This document shows positions 45,061 to 57,790 of a stretch of 64,000 nt of DNA, one piece after another. Each line of letters starts with the position of its first letter. Position 1 is the first letter of the stretch. Source of the DNA: Certhia americana (lineage: Eukaryota; Chordata; Aves; Passeriformes; Certhiidae). The stretch spans positions 20,611,208 to 20,675,207 of the forward strand of contig CM031864.1 in the NCBI GenBank assembly GCA_018697195.1. Reading direction: 5' to 3'. The translations under genes and the position numbers were made by a program. The notes beneath the pieces were generated by a model. The model was not told the origin of the DNA. It saw only the letters and a list, made by a program, of their open reading frames with translations, and made no database searches.

Positions 45061-48000
45061 GACAGAGTATACCAAAGCCTGCAGCTTAGGCCTACATGTT
45101 TTATTCTTCTGGACCTTTCAGGTGTGAAGGAAGCTATGCAGTAAGTCCCAGAAATATTCTTTATTTATTAAGATTTACTCTCAGTTTGTACTATTCTTCA
45201 CAAGTGTATGGATGATAAAACTCTAATTGGGCTTATACACCAGCTTTATTAAAATGCAGAAATTAATTAAAATGTCAAGAAAAAAACCCCAATCTTCAAG
45301 AAGACCCACATGTCTGAATACAATAATGAACTAGAGCTAAAGACCTTGCTTTGGGCTTGATTCCCATTAATTACTTTCACAAGGAAGTATCTTTCAAAAA
45401 AAGCTTCAGGATTTTTTAGAAAAGTTCTTGATATTATAAGGATGCTTTTTTTTATTTTGTTACCAAAAAAAGTTATGAAGATCAGTTCTATTTGCAGTGA
45501 TTATTTAGAGGTGCAGTGTGAAGACATTTATTAGATGTATTTTAAGTCTGAGTATGACAACACTGAATGATTTAGAGAAGGGAAACCTCTTCATCCATTC
45601 CCAAGCTACCCCAGCTGACAGTTTGAGACAGGACAGAAACCTTGTGCAAAGACAGTAAGAAAATGGCTCAGAATAAAAATCTACTTAATGATTCTGTCAT
45701 TCCTATTGTATGCTGCAGAGTTTATTTTTTGAGTCATGGTCTGAATCGGTCAGAATAAATTGGATAGATTTATTACTAAAAGACTGTTTTCAACATCAAA
45801 GACCAATTATTTTTAGTTTTTAGCTTTTCCCACACTATTCTTCAATATTTATTTCCCTAACATAAATAATAAGATAGGATGAACTACAGAGTGAATGTGC
45901 CACAGTGATATTTGAAGATGAAATATTTTTGATTTATCACAAAGTATGTATGTCTTAAGAATAGTATGTTATTTCCTCTTTCACTATGTTGACTCATCAT
46001 GGTCAAACACCCCAAGACAGGCATTCTTTAAAGTGTCACATGAATTTAAAACATTGGCTCATGGATTTGTAGAATCTACAAAAGTGATTTCTATGAGAAG
46101 AATTGATTTCTAAATATAGATTGCTTTTATATAAAGGAGAAGCAAATACTATAGAAAAAATAGAGGAGGGAGAACCTATGCAAGTAAAAGAAATTTCTAG
46201 AGATGGACATTGGAAAAAAAGGAAAGATCTAGAGGATTGATACAGAACAAGAAATGAAACATTTTGGACAGTATTTTTTTTCCTTAGTGAGAGACTACAC
46301 TTTGCTTTTCTTTTGGTACCTGTAGTATCAGTACTGATGCAAAATAAACATCCTGTGCACCTTCGAATGAGTGAAAGAGATACTTGCTATTGTAGCCAAC
46401 CTTTTTGAACAGAAAAGATTTCAATTTCTCAATTGTTTCTGAGCCAGCTGCTGGTTGTACAATAGCAATTTGACTTAACTACTGTGTGATTCACATTTAA
46501 CTTATGCTTCATAATGGCATGATTTTCCTGCTTCCTTCTTAAATGCAGAGAATTTCTGTGGGACTTCAGAAGTTGTTTTAAAAATGAAAATACTATTTTT
46601 TTCAATATTTCTTCAGTTTGGCTTTTTTCTGTGTGTACATGAATGGCTACAACATTTTTAGTGTTTGTGCCAACTTTTCTTGACTTATTGAACTACCTTA
46701 ATATAAATCAAGGCTTTATCACCTCAACAAGGCAATTTTTCTTGGCTTTAAAAAATCTCAAAACACAGCAAAAGGTGAAGGTTCTACTGGCCTGAACCTG
46801 TTATGAATAACTTCCTTTGTCCTCTGACAAGTGGAACAATATACTATGCCTAGAACTATCTGGGAATAACTGAGCTAGATGAGTGACATGTCACTTCAAA
46901 TACTCCCAATGTTAAAATAAATTAGTTCTTTCATTTAAAAATAAAATAATTTCATGCAATTCTCTATTAGAAAGTAATCTGAGTTATTTTAATCCACTGA
47001 TTTACAGATATGGGTTTAGTCTCATCATGCAAACTATTTTTTTGCATAAAATCACATCATCAATCATGATCTTGAAAAATAGAACAATTCTATTAGAAAA
47101 AAAAATTGCAGCCATTTGTTTCTGTCTCCACATTAAACCTAGAACAATCTCAAGTAGTTTAAAAATGGGATTGATGCAGGCAGTTATCTTGCTCTCTTAA
47201 GGGGTTACAGTATAAAATGCAATATTGTCTAATTTCTTTCCTGCATAATTTTTTTCTCCTGGTTTTTTTTCTGGTAGATTATCATGGCTCTTATGAGTCT
47301 AAATGTCTACTTTGCCTTCCTTAGTTGTTCAGAGTCTCCTGTCTCTTGCTGTGCATTCAAAGGAAGACAGCTGGTGCTGTAATAAAATCTTCACTGAAGT
47401 CATACTAGGATTGCCTATTTCTCTTGCTTTCATAGTTGGTAGTGCTTCAGTAAGAGGGAAATGTAAAACACTACATTGACTTTTTGCTCAGTAAATATAT
47501 TGTTTTCTTCATTAGTAATGTTTGTTAAACCTGTGAATTTGGAAAGCATTTTAAGTGATACCTGCCTTTCCTACTTGGTTGCCATGCCTGTATGTATATG
47601 CTATACATCTGGGCTCTCTCTGTGGTTTCTTTACTACTGTGTTTGCATCACCTAATTTAGAACAGACTTTCTGCTGTTTTCAACTATAATGGGTTTGTGG
47701 CTTAGTACGTGAAATAGAATTGACTGCACAAAATGTGAAATTCTGATGCTAGACATTCCGACTAGGTCTCTACAGACAGGAATGTGCATTTGTCTGGGCA
47801 AGCATTTTAGTCCTAGGGGTGCTTAGCTATTTTAGTGACAGCCTGAATATGTTGAAGATGTTTGATTTAAAAAAAAGAAAAAAGAAAAAAAAATTATTTG
47901 AAAGAAAAGAAGAGACTCCCTCAGCACAGCTTCAGCATTTTTGCTGTGTAAATCTCATGCAATGCAACTGTGGAAAAATTAGTGAAAGAGACTGAAAGAA

Positions 48001-49593
48001 GAATAACATTTCTTATGCATGTAAAGTGTGAATATTAAGTAAGCTGTAAAAACTAAGAAAAATATTTACTCACAGGGGTAAATACTACTGAAAAAATCTG
48101 ATGCATGGATTGCTGCTAATTATCATCTATTTATGATACTGAACAGTGTCTGCAAAGGAAGACAAACATATTAAGTCTACAAATCCCCTGAAAGTCTTTA
48201 AATTTTAGAGCATGAGATGGCTTATCCCATCATCAGTCTTTTCTCTGGTTTTTGGAGAAAGCAGGTAATTCACATTGCTCTGGTAGTGATGAGCATAAGG
48301 CACAAGTACAGCCACAAGCATTTCATAGTCAGAGAGCAAGTTGTTAAACTGAAATTGTCCCTGTGGGGAAGGGATAATCTCTCCAGCAAGGTTAGAAGGG
48401 AATGAAGAGAGAGAAGGAGTTGGAACTCTTCTATGACAGAAACTTCTTAGGGTGGAGTGATGTGACTACTGAAAGTTCAAGTACTGGGGGTTTTTAATTT
48501 CAGGATATTATTTTCAAGTTTCAGAATATAGAAAATATCTTCCCTTCAGCCAGCTGCTAAGAGTCACCTCTTCTCTCTGCCTGAAGCAATTTCAGCCTGT
48601 CCTATTCTGGACAGACTCCTATTCTGGCTTTGCATTCTGGAGCTGCCTAAGAAACCTTCAGTCATTGGTCCCAGGGACAGGAGCAATTGAGTCAGCCTCT
48701 CTGATGGACACACAGGGATGTAGCATGAATACATCACCCTCCAATAGGAAATCAGCTCAAAAATACTTTGTTCCTTATTCCTGGCCCTGGCAGTGCCAGG
48801 GATCTTCTATTGCCAACTCTCCTGCTTTTCTCCAGCAGCCTGGATATCTGAATTGGTAGGACTCCTATTAGCAGCAGGATTGTTTTTTAGAGGCTCCCTG
48901 CAGCTCTTCTGATGACTTTAGTTAACTCCTGGAGCAGGGTGCACAGTGTGGGAGATAACAGATTCACACTGCAGAAATAACTAATTCCTGATGGTTTCTG
49001 TAATATCAGTTTTATATGTTGGACTCTTGTAGCATGAGTGGCTCATGACTTGTTTTACCAGTTCTAACAAATAATGGAATGGAATGAAAATAGAATAGCA
49101 CATGGTTCAGATCTGTTTTTATTATTGGCATAAAACTAATATCCAAAGTAATGTGTTAACTTCATTTTAATTTGGCTTCTTTTATATGAGTAAGGAGATT
49201 TATTTTATTATGAACTGAAATGAAAATGCTAAGAGAAAACAGAGCTCATGTTTATATTGTATTATAAAGTAAGGCACGAGGCTCCTGAAAGACAGGAAAC
49301 TGATTGTTTGATTTGGTTATTCTCTTTTTTTTTCCATTCTGAAACTCTATCTGCTCTGAGGACCTTTCTTGTGTCTACTCAGGAACTAGAGATGATTTCC
49401 TGTCTATTGAGGAAGTGTACAGTGGCCAGAGGCAGAACAACTTCAGTTACAGACTTAAAATTTAAATCCTGTATGATCATTGGGAAAACGGTACCATGCA
49501 AATGCCTTTTCTAGGATCTTTGGAAAGCAGTAGGATGCTTTTTTTTTGTACTCATATGCTGTTGTATAAAATGGAAAGCATAGGTAAAGTGTC

Positions 49594-49645
49594 AGATCCA
49601 TGATCCATCTAACCCTTTATTCTGTCCCAGTGAGTGGCCAAGAGT
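49594..49645. mobile_element. Ancient CR1-type LINE remnant (tentative)
   Basis: The wording GATCCATCTAACCCTTTATTC with TGTCCCAGTGAGTGGCCAAG resembles a widespread amniote CR1 (turtle/crocodile type) reverse-complement segment reading CCATCTAGCCCAGTATCCTG, then CAGTGGCCAA. It is short and diverged, so this is a tentative call and the extent is approximate. Confidence 0.4.
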
Positions 49646-50791
49646 GGAAGCTCTCAGGTGTGTAAGAACATCTCTCAGTACACTGTTCCAGTTTAAAGGA
49701 ATTTGCTGTTGGAGATGTTTCCTCTTCAGAACAACTCTACTGTCATGCTTGAAAGCTGCTGAAAAACCTATTTTATACTAATTTGCTTAATTCTTTTTGA
49801 ATCTATATATTTGCATTCAAAATATTGATGTTATGCTACCATTTCAAGGTTCAATATGTGAAAAAATATTTCCTATTTTTAACTTTAAACCTACAGAATG
49901 ATTATTTCTTTGTGTGTCTGTCAGTTTTCTTGAATGGTAAGGAGCACTGCAAAATAATTTCTGACCATTTTCTCTATTATGTCCAATTTTTACATCTAGT
50001 GCAACTCCTATCAAAGCTGAAGGTTTTGATCTTTTAAAGCTATCCTTGTTCAAAAAACATTCCACACGTCTTTAACTGGTTACATAGTGTGATGCTGAAG
50101 AATCCTTCTGTGAAAGTTGATCACCGGTAGCAATTTTGATATGTGTGCTAGAGTTCTAGTTAAATGTTGAATGATTGTTTATCTCTTTTCTTTAAATTTT
50201 TGTCTTTTTGTCAGCATCTGAGTATTGAGCTGTAGTTTTCAGAAAATTATCCAGAATAATTCCAAGATGTTACATGCATATTTAAAGTAACACATGCAGT
50301 CTGAGAAACACAGTTCTCTTTACCAAGGCCAAAGTATTCTGCCATCCTCACAGAGTGAAATCACACTGGAGCCCTGTGTGTAGCAGGGGAGGGTTGGTAT
50401 TTAACACAGTGGAGCTCTGACAAGTTACAGTTCTTGTGAGCACTGTAGAATTTGGACTGCAAATAGAAACTGTGTTTTTCTAGATGAAAAGACCTCATAC
50501 TGACTGCAGATTGGCTATGACTGCTTTCTAGTTTTGATTTGCCACAGAAAAGGTGTACTGGTATAAGAAATTTAATACTCCTTCCAGGTTATCTGAAGTA
50601 TTTCAGTATATTTGTAACAGAATTTTTGTATGATAAGCTGTTGCGAAAGCAAACAGTTTGAAAGTTTCTGTCAAAACATTTATAATTAACTGATACATGA
50701 TTTAATTGTTTTCAAGAGCTTGTTAGGTGTTGCTATGTCAAAATATGATATTCCAACCTTTTTTCTTTTTTTCCAAATTTATCATGCATTA

Positions 50792-50841
50792 ATGTAAATG
50801 AATGTAGAAAATTTTAAGAAAAAACTGATGTAAATGAATGT
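50792..50841. repeat. 14-bp direct repeat pair
   Basis: ATGTAAATGAATGT at 50,792-50,805 and again at 50,828-50,841, 36 bp apart start to start. It may be an old small duplication. Confidence 0.8.
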
Positions 50842-52819
50842 TCATGAACACATACCTCAAAAACTGCATCCAAGTCTAATCATTGTAAGCAGGCATACTA
50901 CTGTTAGTGAACTGGTCTCTTGGAGTCAATAACAAAAAAAAAATATGTATTATTCTAATCCTTAATACTTAGTGTTTACCAGTAGCCTATTTTATGATCT
51001 AACTGCTAATTCTTAAATTACAAACTCCGGAATAATTATCCTCTTATTCAAGCCAAAGTTACTATACTTAACCAGCGAGTTTCTAACCACATTTTCCTCT
51101 GTGCTAGCTGCACGAAAATAAGGCTTTTTTGTAGGCTACATATTTAGAGAAAATGCTACAAAATTGCCCCTGTATTAATAGAATCCAGAGCATTCCTTGG
51201 TGGTGGCTCAGCACATTACCATGTGAGTTGCCTGCCCTTGAAAAGGCATAATTTGATCTTAACAGTTTTCCTGAATTCTCTGGTAGTTACAGAGAACAAG
51301 TGACCACAGTTCAGCTCTTCAAGCTGAAAGCTGAGATTAGAACCACAGTGGTGCTGACTTATATGTTTCTGAATTTCAACAAGAGAAGCAAAATTCTTTC
51401 TTGCAACTGAGTCTTTCTGATTCTAGTGAAAAGCTGGAAAACTGAAAATAGGAAAGTGGTCCCAGATGGGTGGAATGTTTTAATTTTTTTTTTTTATGAG
51501 AAGCTTCTTCAGTCTGCCAGTTTTTATAGATATCTCTGTGTAAGGTAAAATGCTGGAGAGTGAAGGTAAAATTGCTAGAGCCAATATGGATATCTGGTGA
51601 ACACTAGAAGGGCAACACTAGTACTCTTGAGCCTATAAAAATTATACATTTAAAAAATATCATCAGTATTTTTCAGATTTGTTTTAGCACACTCTATTTC
51701 TGTTGCTAGAGATAAGTTACTACCACTGCTTTCCTTGGTAATTAAGATTTAAGTGATATCCAAGGAATAAATTTGCCCCCAAGAAGGGAATGTATCTTAT
51801 CCTGCTAAGTTTGTTTTGTGCTTCTTATATCCAAACATTGGGAAATTCTGTTTGTAGTTATTGCTGAATGTTTTTCCTTAGGTTGATTTTTTTTTCCTTG
51901 ACTTAGCTTTGATTTGTCCAGCATCTATTAGGTCTTAATTGTGTTTTATTTAAGTAAAGATGGCTTTTGGATTAGTGAGATGATGTGAAGTGGTATTATT
52001 AATGGACATTGACCAGTAACAAAGCAGAGCTGCTTAGGCAGATGTCCAGTTGGCATTGTGAGGCACAAGTTGGAAGCCAGCCTGGAGCCTCAGCAGGGCA
52101 CGGCACACAAGATGTCTCTGGCAAGCACACACAAGGAGCAGCTGAGAGGATTTGACAGACAAGCAGACATGGCAGATACTGGATCTCCCACAAGGATAAA
52201 CAGAATGCCAAACAGATAAACATGGTGTATAGCTTACCTGTGGTATAGCTAAGAAATGTGCCAAAATTGGACTGGATAGTTATTTACTTCATAACTTTAT
52301 ATCACAGAACTTTCTTATCAAGATGATCTTAGCAATTTATCTCATTAAAAGGATAACATTAAGTTAAAAAGAAAAAAAATGTTTCTATGCAACGAGAAGT
52401 TGCATAGCATGCATAGTACAGGCTATGGAAATATCATCAGTTAATCTGCAGTTCAAAAATTATTTAAATTAGAGATTTATTTTTTAACTCAGTAGTTTAA
52501 TTTAGCCTATTATCTGTGTTTGAGATAATAAATCCTGCTGAGAAAGGAATGCATTTCTTTTTTGTTTTATTGGGGGTTTTGTTTTGATTCATTTGGGTTT
52601 TTAATTGAGGACTTAACAGTTTATACTGAGAAACCATGTGATCATTTTTCTGGAAGTTTGCTCTGGGTTCCTTTTCTTGTATTTCTCTGCTGGCTGGTCC
52701 ATCACCCCCAACTCCAGGCCTCACACTCGTGTGAGTGCACACACAGATGCACGAACACAGCAAGATCTGCAAGGCAAGCAGTCTTTGAAATGGCAGAATT
52801 GAACTTGTAATTTATTTCT

Positions 52820-53980
52820 CCAGGTGTCTCAAGATGCTGACACCACCATCCACAGAGGAGATGAGTGAGTGTGGATAGTACAGGAGAGAGAGACTGAGGC
52901 TCGGGTTATAAGAAGAATGGTGCAGGGGACAGGACCTGGAGTACAGGAATTGCACGGGGAGAGGTGGAAGCAGAGCTCTAGTTCAGTCTGACTAAGGGCA
53001 GTGCCTTAATGAGGTTTCCCTGATACTGCCATAGTGGCATGGGTGGCCATGACCCCTTTATACAATGACCTTCTTATGATTTCTTCATAATATATTAGCA
53101 AAGTCTGGTAAAAAGCAGTGCCAAGGACCAATCAATATTCAGCCACACTGGTGAGTGTCTGCATTGCCTCCTCCTCCCCTCCTTCTCTGACCTTGGGGAT
53201 TGTAGGGCTGTGTAACACACTTTTTTCCTCACTGCTCACCACCTTTGTTGCACTTTCCCCTTAAATACTCTTTTAGAGGCACCAGCAGCTTCCCTGAGGG
53301 CTCAGTGTGTCTGGCTGTGGGGTGTTGTGGAGCTGGCCAGGCCTCCTCTCACGGCAACCACCCCTCAGACACCTGGTGCAAATGTGACCTTGCAACTTTC
53401 CTAGGAACGTTTTTAATTCCTGCCCATAAAAACCTCCTGAGAACTAAACAGAACTTGCAGGTATCAATGGAGAAGGGAATAGATGAGGTGGACAATGAAA
53501 ATTTGTTTCTTCGTGTGATTTGGATGAAACTAAGTCTGGGAGAACAACAGGTGTGAATCACCTTCATCAGGATTCCCACCCCAACTGAATATAAACTAAA
53601 ATCAGCAGCCTGGGATTTTTCCTGCCTTTTACATATTTTTGCTTTTGTTCATTAACAAAACTGAAGACCTACCTCAAGCTCTCTGGAAGACCCGGGAGAG
53701 TGCTGGGGAGGATGGAGAGATGGCACTGCTGGTTGGCAAGGTGGGCAGCGGTGGAGCTGGGCAGAGGAACTCCCTGGTTGGGACTGCCAGAGCCCCTCAG
53801 GAACAGTGGGAACAACTGTGCCAGCTCCCCAGAGCCCTGCTGGGCATCAGGGGGACGGTGGCACTGCAAGAGCCCCTGAGGAACAGCTGTGCCAGCTCCC
53901 CAGAGCTCTGCTGGGCATCAGGAGGACAGCGCTGGGCAGCCATGTCTGTGGTTAGGCCTGGGGTCTGCATTCTGCACTAG
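52820..53980. other. GC-elevated non-coding block
   Basis: About 1.1 kb clearly richer in G and C than its surroundings, with few CG dinucleotides. Its right end contains an 80-bp tandem duplication (53,789-53,939). Open frames across it (for example 53,639-53,980, plus strand) mainly translate that repeat and match no family I know. It may be a decayed mobile element, but no TG...CA termini or coding domain could be seen. Confidence 0.5.
53789..53939. repeat. Tandem duplication of an approximately 80-bp GC-rich unit
   Basis: Unit 1 (53,789-53,868) and unit 2 (from 53,869) share AGAGCCCCT, then AGGAACAG, CTGTGCCAGCTCCCCAGAG and CTGCTGGGCATCAGG in order. Unit 2 lacks about nine bases after GGAACAG and has a few substitutions. 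Confidence 0.9.
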
Positions 53981-54557
53981 TGTCAGCTTGCCTCTTTGTG
54001 TTTTTGGACAGTTCTTAATTGGAACTCATTAACTGATTGAAGAATTAATGGTGAAGGTGCGGTGGTATGAATTAACTTCAGGTGTGCATGATAAGCTATT
54101 TAGAGGAGCAAACTGTTTTCTTGGGAGTATACTCCACAGCAAAAGAGATGAAACTTAAAAATATACCCCAAGTTTGTAAACTCCCTCTTTCAGTGCTTAC
54201 TCTAACTGAAATATTTGTGTCAGATGTGATGGATGCTGGTTATAAGCTCTTTTTCATACTTGTCACTGCTTGCATAAATTAATGTTACAGATGAAAGAAT
54301 GGAGCAGAGGCAAAGGAATGTCACAAGTAGGCTGCTCTGTCACCCATCCACTGGTTTTGCTACTTGCTGCCTTTGGTTTAAGTTCTTTTTTCATAATAAT
54401 AGAGACATAGGTTCATGAGGGGATGAGAATGCCATGCTGTGAAGTAGACGTAGATTTCTTATGTATTCTGGAATGCAAATTTGGCATTTAGCTTGGTCAA
54501 GGATTATCATAGTCTGGTTCTAATTTTGTGAACATATACATTGACATACAGAAGGCA

Positions 54558-54590
54558 AGTAGTGGTCAATGCCAGATGCTTCAGAATTAA
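54558..54590. mobile_element. Ancient CR1-type LINE remnant (tentative)
   Basis: AGTAGTGGTCAATGCCAGAT followed by GCTTCAGAA resembles the amniote CR1 segment AGTGGCCAATGCCAGATGCT plus TCAGAGG. It is the part that would follow the fragment at 49.6 kb in the same consensus. Very short, so low confidence. Confidence 0.4.
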
Positions 54591-57162
54591 CTGGGAAAAG
54601 CTGCCTCATGCTTCTAATTACATCTTAAATAAAACAGACATGTTGGAAAAGGGACTTCTACCTAAAGGACTGAACTGAACCACTGGGACACAGGGAAGAA
54701 GATGGTGAGGGTATTGATTTTAAAGTTGCTTACATGTGCAATTCTGGAAAGGCAAAAGGGGGTCTAGCAGGCTTGCTGAGACATTGCTAAAAGGGGGGAA
54801 AAGGAAAGAGGAAGGTCAGATCAGAAAATTACATGCTTACATAGACATCTGTTTGACTCATTCTGAGTCACACAATTCATGAGTATTAAGTGAAGCCAAA
54901 ATGAGAGCTTTGTAGATATGTTCCTGGAGGTTTCAGAATGTGCAGGACTCAAAAACTGACCTGGGAAGTTGTGATAAGGTCACTAAGAAGGAACCAGAGT
55001 TTCATATCATGGAGTACCCAGGACACTTTGTATTTCATAGAATCTGTGTTCTGCTAGTGGTACCTTTGAGTGAACTGTCTTGCACATACATCTTTTGGAT
55101 GTGAGTACACATGGTTTTTGTGTGAAATCACAAAGAATTGGGATGTCTTCTGGACACTACAAAATAGGAGAGAATTTGACTACTTACCCAAAGTGGTTTT
55201 GCTTGAAAATGTTAATGTAGTTATCAATGGGATGCGCCTTAATTATAGAAAAAAAAATCAAAAGTATCCAGCTAACAAACTGGTTTGTCACATTTTAAAA
55301 CCTGATTAAGGTACCTACATTTCTTAGGCCCTTTGAATATTTTGCCTCTGGAGCACTTTGAGAAATATTTAGTGGAGACCACGATGAATTCGGAATGCAA
55401 AGAATATTGATTCATAACCATAAAATACCTATTTGGGAATATTATTGTATATTTTTCTTTGTTTCATATCATTCTTCTATTTGTTACAGTCAGCTGAAGG
55501 ATTCATTTTCCTCTTAGAGCCTCTGGCATACTGGAATAGTAGATACTCAGCTAATTATTGGCATGTATTCTTGTAATGGCTGCTCTGAAGATGGCCTGTA
55601 GACTAAACAAAATCTGTGGAATCTGTTGCACTACTTAAACCAAACAAAACCCACACTTAGAAAGGCAACAGGTAACACTATAGAAATAAGTTATCTCAGC
55701 CTTATTTCTTACTTGTCTGAGAGGAAAAATTGTTGAATGCATTGTGTATGGGCCACATAATTCTTAATCCCTCATTTCAGAGGTAATCCAGAAGAAATCA
55801 GACCTATCAAAAATTAATTACTCCTGAGGTTCAAGACAGGTCCTAGAACTTCCTCTGAGGGAAGCTTTGTGTAATTTTTGGGAAAAAATATGCAGCCATG
55901 TGTGATTGCATTCTTTGAATGCAGGTGTGATACACCTTTTCTTTCACGTCCAGTCTTATTATTTCTTAAATTAGGAAATAAGTTCTTTCATTTTCTTTCC
56001 CTTCTTCAGTTTCTAGGGGATTTCTTTCCTTCTTTCACAGCTATTTTTTGTTCCCCCATTTATAATTGCATCTTGCTTTTGCAGGTCTGGAAAGTTTTGA
56101 TCCAAGTCTTTATTTTGCCAATTTTTTTCCCTTGTGATAGTTTTGTAACTGCCTTGAAAATACTATTCTTTAGCTCCTGTTGTTTGCCCATTTTTTGCCA
56201 GGTGACTGGCAATTGGCTGTTGGCTCCCCTTGCAATGTCTAGCTAATTTAAGTGCCAGAGATAACACAGAGGTGAGGACTAACTTCAGGTGAGGTTAAGT
56301 AGACTCCTACCACCAGCAAAACATGCATGTCCATTCCAGATTCCTGAAAAAACGTGCTCAGAGCAGCTGCAGGTAAAGGATACGAAGGTGTGTAATTCAG
56401 TAGCTGTTGCACTAGGGTCCTTACAGCTTATTCTACCTCAACCACTGGCAAGTAGTTGTCTCATTCACAAGGAAGTAAAATTTTTATTTTTGCACTGCAT
56501 CTGTGAAATATATTTTCTACTTCTAACAAAGGAACATTATGCCAACTGTACATTGGAGGTCTATGGAGTGAACTCTGGGTTGCAGGAAAATTTAAAAAGG
56601 CCAGGGAAGAAGTGGTGGCTCTTCTTTTGGTTTGGAGATTTCACAAAATAAGATGCCACTTTCTTAGTTCAGTTTTTAAATTAATGGTCAAATATGAAGT
56701 ATATGGACTTTTATTATCTGTGCACTGTTCTTCCAGTGGGGCTTTACTGTAGAAGAGCGAAAGTTTGGGAACATATATGGAAAATCTCTAGGTTTGTGGG
56801 GGTTTTTTTAACCTTTTAATACTGTTCTGAATGAAACATTTGGGTCCCATAAATATGTTTAAAATTCACTATTTTTCAGGGAACACCATGTGGATTGTTT
56901 GATGTCTTTTTCAGATGTGAGGAGATATTGAAGTTGGAGTAGGTTAAAAATAGTCTTTCCACTTCTGGGGAAAGGAGATCTGGGATTCTGGTCGGTTTAA
57001 AAAAAAAGAATCTTTCCAACCCAGTCAGAGTACTAATAGACCTGTTAATACTTATTATGAAAAGCTCCATTTTCACTAATATCAGACCTTAGTTTCCTAC
57101 AAAAAACCTCAAGGTAGCCTGTGTTTATGGAAAATCTTAAAGTATTGTAAAAGCAAATTCTA

Positions 57163-57182
57163 TGTGTGTGTGTGTGCGTGTG
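57163..57182. repeat. (TG)n microsatellite
   Basis: About ten TG units with one CG interruption. Confidence 0.9.
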
Positions 57183-57594
57183 AGAAAAGTGATAGATAGG
57201 AAAAATGTCCTCTTTATTTATTTCAAAGTTGCCATATACATACGGCTGTAGCTCGAGCTCTTATTTAAATTGTAAGTGTCAGTATCACATTGCAGGATAG
57301 GAGAGCTAGAAGTTGATTGTGGTGAGAGTGGTGTCTGGAGACATAAATGAAAAAGTGGGTGAGGGTTGCAAGACATATTGAAGGAGTCTGATAAGGATGA
57401 ATTATTTCCTCTGGCATTTGTTTGAAAGATTTGATTTTAGAGCCTCAAAAAAAAACCCAGCCCAAACCAAAATAACCCCCCACCACCAACACACCAGCAA
57501 CCAACTTTTCCAAAGTGATAAAATGTCTTCTTCAAAAAGATTTACCCTTTCATGGAGTTGAAGTTTCCTGGGCAAAGCACAAGTCCTCAGGGGT

Positions 57595-57790
57595 GTTAAC
57601 TGTGGTGCTGGAGCCCTGGCTCTGAGCACCCCTCTGAGCCTGGGCTGGCTGCCCTGGGGCTGTGGCTGCCCTGGGGCTGTGCCAGCTGTGGTGCAGCTGT
57701 GCCAGGGCCTGGGCTGTTCCTGGATCCTCAGGAACCGTCCCCACAGCCTGGCCCAGCTCTGGGCCCCTGCAAATGCTGCCTGTGTTGACA
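57595..57790. repeat. GC-rich islet with a 17-bp tandem pair
   Basis: A roughly 200-bp GC-rich patch in AT-rich surroundings. GGCTGCCCTGGGGCTGT is repeated exactly at 57,647-57,663 and 57,664-57,680. CAGCTGTG/GTGCAGCTGTGCCAGG variants follow. ORFs on both strands here reflect composition. Confidence 0.8.

Larger units (their letters stand above)
40234..52800. other. Upstream flank of COL11A1, no gene recognised (part 2)
   Basis: AT-rich, non-coding by inspection. Small items: an inverted repeat at 43,654-43,674, a 10-bp tandem GATTTTTATT pair at 45,041-45,060, an A-rich run near 47,867-47,895, an old CR1-like fragment at about 49,594-49,645, and a 14-bp direct repeat ATGTAAATGAATGT at 50,792-50,805 and 50,828-50,841. 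No exon or RNA gene could be supported. Confidence 0.7.
53981..57560. other. Upstream flank of COL11A1, no gene recognised (part 3)
   Basis: AT-rich, without supportable exons. It contains a tentative old CR1 remnant (54,558-54,590) and a TG microsatellite (57,163-57,182). ORFs such as 55,878-56,246 and 56,289-56,651 (plus) have no recognisable motif. Confidence 0.7.
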
